A stretch of 64,000 bases of DNA from Prado023 sp963774745. GTDB taxonomy: Bacteria > Actinomycetota > Actinomycetes > S36-B12 > CAIYMF01. Location: contig CAVZGE010000007.1 in the NCBI GenBank assembly GCA_963774745.1, positions 124,001-188,000 on the forward strand, written 5' to 3'. A program made the translations under genes and the position numbers. Position 1 is the first letter of the stretch; each line of letters starts with the position of its first letter. The notes under the pieces are model-generated. The model did no database searches and had not been told where the DNA came from. It worked only from the letters and a program-made list of their open reading frames with translations. This document shows, in pieces, positions 60,234 through 64,000 of the stretch.

Positions 60234-63200
60234 CTAGCTGATCTGGACCTTGGCGTAGTAGTTGCCGCCCTTGGCCGGATCGAGCTTGATGAGGTAGGTG
60301 CCCGGTTGGGTGACCATGAACGGATCGAGCGTGGCTCGTCCTGCCTTGGTCGACTTCACCTTGCCGAAGGTGACCCACGTGGTGCCGAACCTGATCTTCG
60401 TCACATAGGTCTTCTTCTTGGCCAGCTTCGACACCTGGAGGGTGACGGCCTGTCCGACGCCGGCGGACGAGGGCTTCGCCGCGCCTGCCTTCCTCGTTGC
60501 GACACCCGAGAGGACGACACTGGCTGGCGCTGCAGCAGGAGGTGCTGCAGCCGGTGGCGCTGCCGCGGCCGGAGGCGCCGGGGTGAGCACCACGGGTGCC
60601 GGTGCCGGTGCCGGCGCCGGGGCAGGTGCGGGGGCCGGTGCTGGCGGCGCTGGCGCCGGCAGGGTCGCGATCACTGCCTCACCAACGGTGAAGTCGCCGT
60701 TGCTGAAGCGCAGTCGCTCGATCCCCTTCAGGGTGTCGGTGCCGTCGTTGACCGCAGCACCCGCATCGACCAGGTGGGCTACCGTCACGACGCCGGCATT
60801 CTCCGTCACCTTGTACTTGGAGATGTCCCCGGTGAAGGCGGCCACGTCAGTGGCCCCGGGGGTCCCGGCGAGGACGGTCCGCACGACATCGACCAGTGAC
60901 GGGCTGAGGGTCCCGTCGAGCAGGTCCGCGCGGATGGCGCTCAGGCTCGCCACCGGACCAGCTGGGGTGTCCAGCTGGACCCTTAGGGTGGCGTCGCCAT
61001 CGATGAGGTCGTTGCCGCCACCGCCCTCGATGGTGTCGTCGCCAGCACCGCCCATCAGGATGTTGCCGCTGTCCCAGGTGGTTGCCGACCCCAGGAGGGT
61101 GGACAATCCCTGGACCTTGGCGACGTCGCCTGCGATGAGCGCGTCCGTGGCACCCGGGAATCCGGTGTCCAGGGAGCCCCGGTCATCACCCGTGAGGGTG
61201 TCGTTGCCCGCACCTCCGGACAGCGCCTCGACATCGATGAAGCTGTCCTGGAACGCCGCGGGGATGGTCCCCGGCGGGTTCGCGGGGGCGAAGTTCCCCA
61301 GGTCGGAGGTCGCGTTGCCCGCAGCCCCGTCATAGGTGTACCAGTCGAACCCGAGGCCACCGAGGAGCTCGTCGACGACCGCGAGGTTGTCGGCGTCGAC
61401 TCCGATGTCGAGCCCGCCGCCGCCATCGAGAGCGTCTCCGCTGCTGCCGCCGATGAGGACGTCGTCACCCGGGGTGTTGATGTCGATGCCGAACGGGGCT
61501 CCCGAGTCGCCGGACAGCGCGTCGGGACCGACCGCACCCTCCAGCCAGTCGTCGCCCTGGTCGCCAGCCGGCCCATCGCCGCCCGCTCCACCGAGGTAGA
61601 GGTCGTTGCCGGCCCCACCGAGGAAGATCGCGCCCAGGTCCCCGGCGTCGACGAAGTCGTCACCGGTGCCGCCGTTGATCACGTCCGCACCAGGTCCGGC
61701 TGCGTTGACGACGTCGTGGCCCGGACCGCCTGTGAGCAGGTCGGCACCGCCGGCATCGGAGAGGAAGTCGTTCCCCTCACCGCCGTAGGTCACGTCGTTG
61801 CCCAGGCCACCGTTCACGGTGTCGCTTCCGACGTTGCCCCGCAGGGTGTCGTCACCGGCGCCACCGCGCATGGTGTCGTCCACGCCCGTCCCGACGAACA
61901 GGATGTTCCTCGGCCCGCTGTAGGTGCCGGTGGTCGACGTGCCCGTGTAGCTGCTGCCATCGGTCAGGGTGGCCAGCGCGGGGTTGAAGAGGGGAGCTTG
62001 ATTCTCCCGCATCTGGATCGTCAGGCCGGGGACTGCGAACAGGTCGGCCGGCAGGTCCACCGCGTTCGTGTTCCGGATGAACATCTCCGAGATGGTGTTG
62101 CCCTCGATCTCGGTGAGCAGGCTGAGTCCAGCCAGTCGATCGAGGTAGTAGAACCGGTCACCCTCCTGCAGGTTCTCCAGGGTCGTCCTGAAGACATGGT
62201 CGAAGGTGGGGCCGAGCAGGTTGCCCGCACCACCGATCGGGTCGTTGCTCTCCGCGAGGCCGCCGACCCACAGGTCGACGTCATCGATGCCCGAGCGGGC
62301 TCCGCCCTGGTTCACGGTCAGCAGCTCGACCGCCGCGTTGTACGCGTCGGTCGCCGGGATGTCCGCGGGATCCGGCGGGCTCGTCTGCGCGAGGGCGATG
62401 AGCGCCTCGGCCGCTGCCCGCTTGTCCACGAGCGTGTTTGCAGTAGTGATGTCCTGGTGCGTCCCGTAGGCCGCGATCAGGTTGACCAGCGTCGCGGGGT
62501 GGCGCAGGTTCGCACCGAACTCCGCCCAACTGGCATACGGCGTCAGCTGGAAGGCCGCACGGGCCTCGTTCAGCGTTGCCGTCCCGGTGTCACGACCCCG
62601 CACGATGTTCAGCGTGGCCAGGTCCAGCGGGAGGCCGAGCAGGTTGTTGCGCAGGGCACCGGTGACGAACTCGTCGATCTCGTTGCCCGTCTGCTTGGAC
62701 ATGCCGCGAACGATGTTGCCGGCAGCCACTGCTGCATCCGGCGCGCTGGTGTTGAACGCCGGCGGGTTGAGGAACGCCTCGATGAGGCCGATGCCGACGT
62801 CCGCGCCGTTCACGTCGATCCGATCGATCTGCTCGGTGAGCATCGAGTGGCCGAACCGGTACACGGCGTGGGCGAACTCGGCGGGGACGTCCGGGATGAG
62901 CTGCGGGTTGTAGGCCGCGAACGGGGCGATCGCCGGGGAGAACTTGCGGGCGAACTCCTCGAACACCGCGTGCTGGTACTCCATCTCGTTGACGAAGCGC
63001 GCGGCCTGGAACAGCCGCTCCTCGTAGCCCCACCCGGCTGCCTTGAAGCCAGCCTCGAGGGCGCCGTTGTCGACCTCCACCATGGCGAAGATCTCGTCGC
63101 GCAGGCGGTTGTGCTCGGAGTGGAACATCGTGTGGATCGCGGTCAGGCCGATGTTCTCATTGCCACGGCCGTCACCGGTGATGAAGTGCCGGTTGAGGAG

Positions 63201-63998
63201 CTCGTCGTCGTAGGTGCCCGCGGGCCGCGGGGCGTCGATCGGGTTGACAGCCCCGTCCGCGTCCGGGGCCTTGGCCCCCGGCGCCGCGTTGTGGGCGATG
63301 TCGTCCAGGAACGCGTGCCCCGTCGTCACCGACCCGACAGTCGTGACCGGGGCGGCTGGATTGCCCTCGACCACGGTGCCGTTGGTCCTGACCAGCTGCG
63401 GGAAGCCGTTGGCCCCACGCAGGAACCGGCCGTACTCATCGGTCAGCAGCAGCGGGACAGCGGTGATGTCCGTGTCCACGAGCTGGATCCCCAGGAGGGT
63501 CGCCGCCTGGGCCTTGACATCCGCCCAGTTCCCGACGTTGCCCCCCGCGCCGTCGATGAGGCGCCCGTTGGACTGGGGCTTGTTGTTCGCATCCAGGACG
63601 TACTCGCGCAGGAACACCTGCTTCGAGGCGGTCGAGGAGTAGGTCTGGTTCTGGTCGATCCACGGCGTCGTGGTGTTGATCGCGTCGAGCGCAGGATCGA
63701 GGATCGTCCGGTTGGCGATGATGAAGTTGGGTGCGCCCGGTGCTGGGTCGAACAGCGGATCATCGGCGGCCAGTGGGACGACCACCGCTTCGCTGCCGGA
63801 CTTGCCGACGAGGTCCAGTCCATGGTCGAAGAACTGCCCGAACAGCGTGAACATGGAGCTGAAGGGGGCGGCCAGGACGTTGTTGGGCACCTGGTTGGGA
63901 ACTGACACCGAGGTGGTGTCAATACAGTCCGGGGCGGGCGGGGTGGAGACGCCGCTTGCCTGTAGTGCGGCAGCGTTGCACTCCGACTGGTCGGACAC
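60234..63998 (-). CDS. Secreted heme peroxidase fused to RTX repeats, 5' end outside window
   Basis: The last 1,254 residues of a protein whose start lies beyond the right edge. About 30-640 is an animal-type heme peroxidase (peroxicin-like): FGQFFDHGLDLV (distal His region), GNENIGLTAIHTMFHSEHNR, YQHAVFEEFARKF and YRFGHSMLTEQID (proximal His). About 720-990 contains RTX nonapeptides such as GGAGDDTLRG, GGEGNDFLSD and GGAGNDLYLG, which bind calcium in a beta-roll. The C-terminal part has a PAPAPAP linker (about 1,110-1,150) and a basic domain (VTKIRFGTTWVTFGKVKSTK). The missing N-terminus should hold a signal peptide or type-I-like signal. Bacterial peroxidase-RTX proteins are thought to act in oxidation outside the cell. 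Confidence 0.88.
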   Translation of the reverse strand: MSDQSECNAAALQASGVSTPPAPDCIDTTSVSVPNQVPNNVLAAPFSSMFTLFGQFFDHGLDLVGKSGSEAVVVPLAADDPLFDPAPGAPNFIIANRTILDPALDAINTTTPWIDQNQTYSSTASKQVFLREYVLDANNKPQSNGRLIDGAGGNVGNWADVKAQAATLLGIQLVDTDITAVPLLLTDEYGRFLRGANGFPQLVRTNGTVVEGNPAAPVTTVGSVTTGHAFLDDIAHNAAPGAKAPDADGAVNPIDAPRPAGTYDDELLNRHFITGDGRGNENIGLTAIHTMFHSEHNRLRDEIFAMVEVDNGALEAGFKAAGWGYEERLFQAARFVNEMEYQHAVFEEFARKFSPAIAPFAAYNPQLIPDVPAEFAHAVYRFGHSMLTEQIDRIDVNGADVGIGLIEAFLNPPAFNTSAPDAAVAAGNIVRGMSKQTGNEIDEFVTGALRNNLLGLPLDLATLNIVRGRDTGTATLNEARAAFQLTPYASWAEFGANLRHPATLVNLIAAYGTHQDITTANTLVDKRAAAEALIALAQTSPPDPADIPATDAYNAAVELLTVNQGGARSGIDDVDLWVGGLAESNDPIGGAGNLLGPTFDHVFRTTLENLQEGDRFYYLDRLAGLSLLTEIEGNTISEMFIRNTNAVDLPADLFAVPGLTIQMRENQAPLFNPALATLTDGSSYTGTSTTGTYSGPRNILFVGTGVDDTMRGGAGDDTLRGNVGSDTVNGGLGNDVTYGGEGNDFLSDAGGADLLTGGPGHDVVNAAGPGADVINGGTGDDFVDAGDLGAIFLGGAGNDLYLGGAGGDGPAGDQGDDWLEGAVGPDALSGDSGAPFGIDINTPGDDVLIGGSSGDALDGGGGLDIGVDADNLAVVDELLGGLGFDWYTYDGAAGNATSDLGNFAPANPPGTIPAAFQDSFIDVEALSGGAGNDTLTGDDRGSLDTGFPGATDALIAGDVAKVQGLSTLLGSATTWDSGNILMGGAGDDTIEGGGGNDLIDGDATLRVQLDTPAGPVASLSAIRADLLDGTLSPSLVDVVRTVLAGTPGATDVAAFTGDISKYKVTENAGVVTVAHLVDAGAAVNDGTDTLKGIERLRFSNGDFTVGEAVIATLPAPAPPAPAPAPAPAPAPAPAPVVLTPAPPAAAAPPAAAPPAAAPASVVLSGVATRKAGAAKPSSAGVGQAVTLQVSKLAKKKTYVTKIRFGTTWVTFGKVKSTKAGRATLDPFMVTQPGTYLIKLDPAKGGNYYAKVQIS

Positions 63999-64000
63999 GA

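Noticed and set aside
60590..60660. Tandem DNA repeat (GGTGCCGGTGCC-like) as a mobile or regulatory repeat
   Set aside because: It encodes the PAPAPAP linker of the peroxidase-RTX protein and is explained by coding.

Overview
The window is very GC-rich (about 70% by eye), densely coded DNA with many GTG starts, stop/start overlaps (TGATG, ATGA, GTGA) and several promoters that seem to give leaderless transcripts. With a SigK/RskA-type pair, an LAQTG cell-wall sorting signal, an actinobacterial-type PepN, an MmpL transporter and an ATP-grasp/alpha-E/transglutaminase operon, this points to a high-GC actinomycete (Actinomycetota). No rRNA or tRNA gene is present, so I cannot place it more precisely. 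I saw no insertion sequence, integrase, CRISPR array or replication origin; the window reads as ordinary chromosome.

Layout. 1-8.5 kb: an NfnA/SudB-like flavoprotein subunit, small unknown proteins, an SDR oxidoreductase, an alpha/beta hydrolase, a PlsC-type acyltransferase, a NERD-domain helicase and a 14-TM MFS exporter. 8.5-10.6 kb: a large secreted protein preceded by a pair of operator-like repeats. 10.6-15.3 kb (minus strand): HPr-kinase-like protein, MptpB-like phosphatase, second (degenerate) HPr-kinase-like protein, YihY/BrkB membrane protein and a YgjV-GNAT fusion. 15.3-22.2 kb: methyltransferase, substrate-binding/VWA protein with a coiled-coil membrane partner, RutE-like nitroreductase, PepN. 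22.3-25.4 kb: sigma factor and anti-sigma factor of the SigK/RskA type, an MBL hydrolase and a secreted fasciclin protein, with SigK-like promoters. 25.4-30.7 kb: succinate-semialdehyde-type dehydrogenase, pentapeptide-repeat protein, TM2 protein, and Tgt plus a YhhQ transporter (queuosine salvage) around an RsbRD-like protein.

30.8-36.2 kb: an MmpL transporter overlapping a secreted coiled-coil protein. 36.2-45.5 kb: one about 3,100-residue DUF11-repeat surface protein broken by two single-base frameshifts, both in short homopolymers. 45.6-49.9 kb: phosphotransferase, Apt, TPR protein, small acyltransferase. 50-53.4 kb: ATP-grasp, alpha-E and transglutaminase genes in one overlapping operon. 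53.5-57.3 kb: a sulfide oxidation/sulfur-relay operon (HTH-PocR regulator, SQR, DUF1641, TusE-like, DsrE2). 57.4-60.1 kb: acyltransferase-3 and a DUF4097-like/DUF2089 pair with a leaderless promoter. 60.2-64 kb: the 3' part of a secreted heme-peroxidase/RTX protein that runs off the right edge.

The most unusual element is the operon of two HPr-kinase-like proteins flanking an MptpB-like phosphatase: one copy keeps all the catalytic residues I could align and the other has lost two of them. HprK is not typical of actinomycetes and no HPr gene is in the window. Other notable points are the SigK-like promoters, the very large frameshifted surface protein and the sulfur operon with its dedicated regulator.
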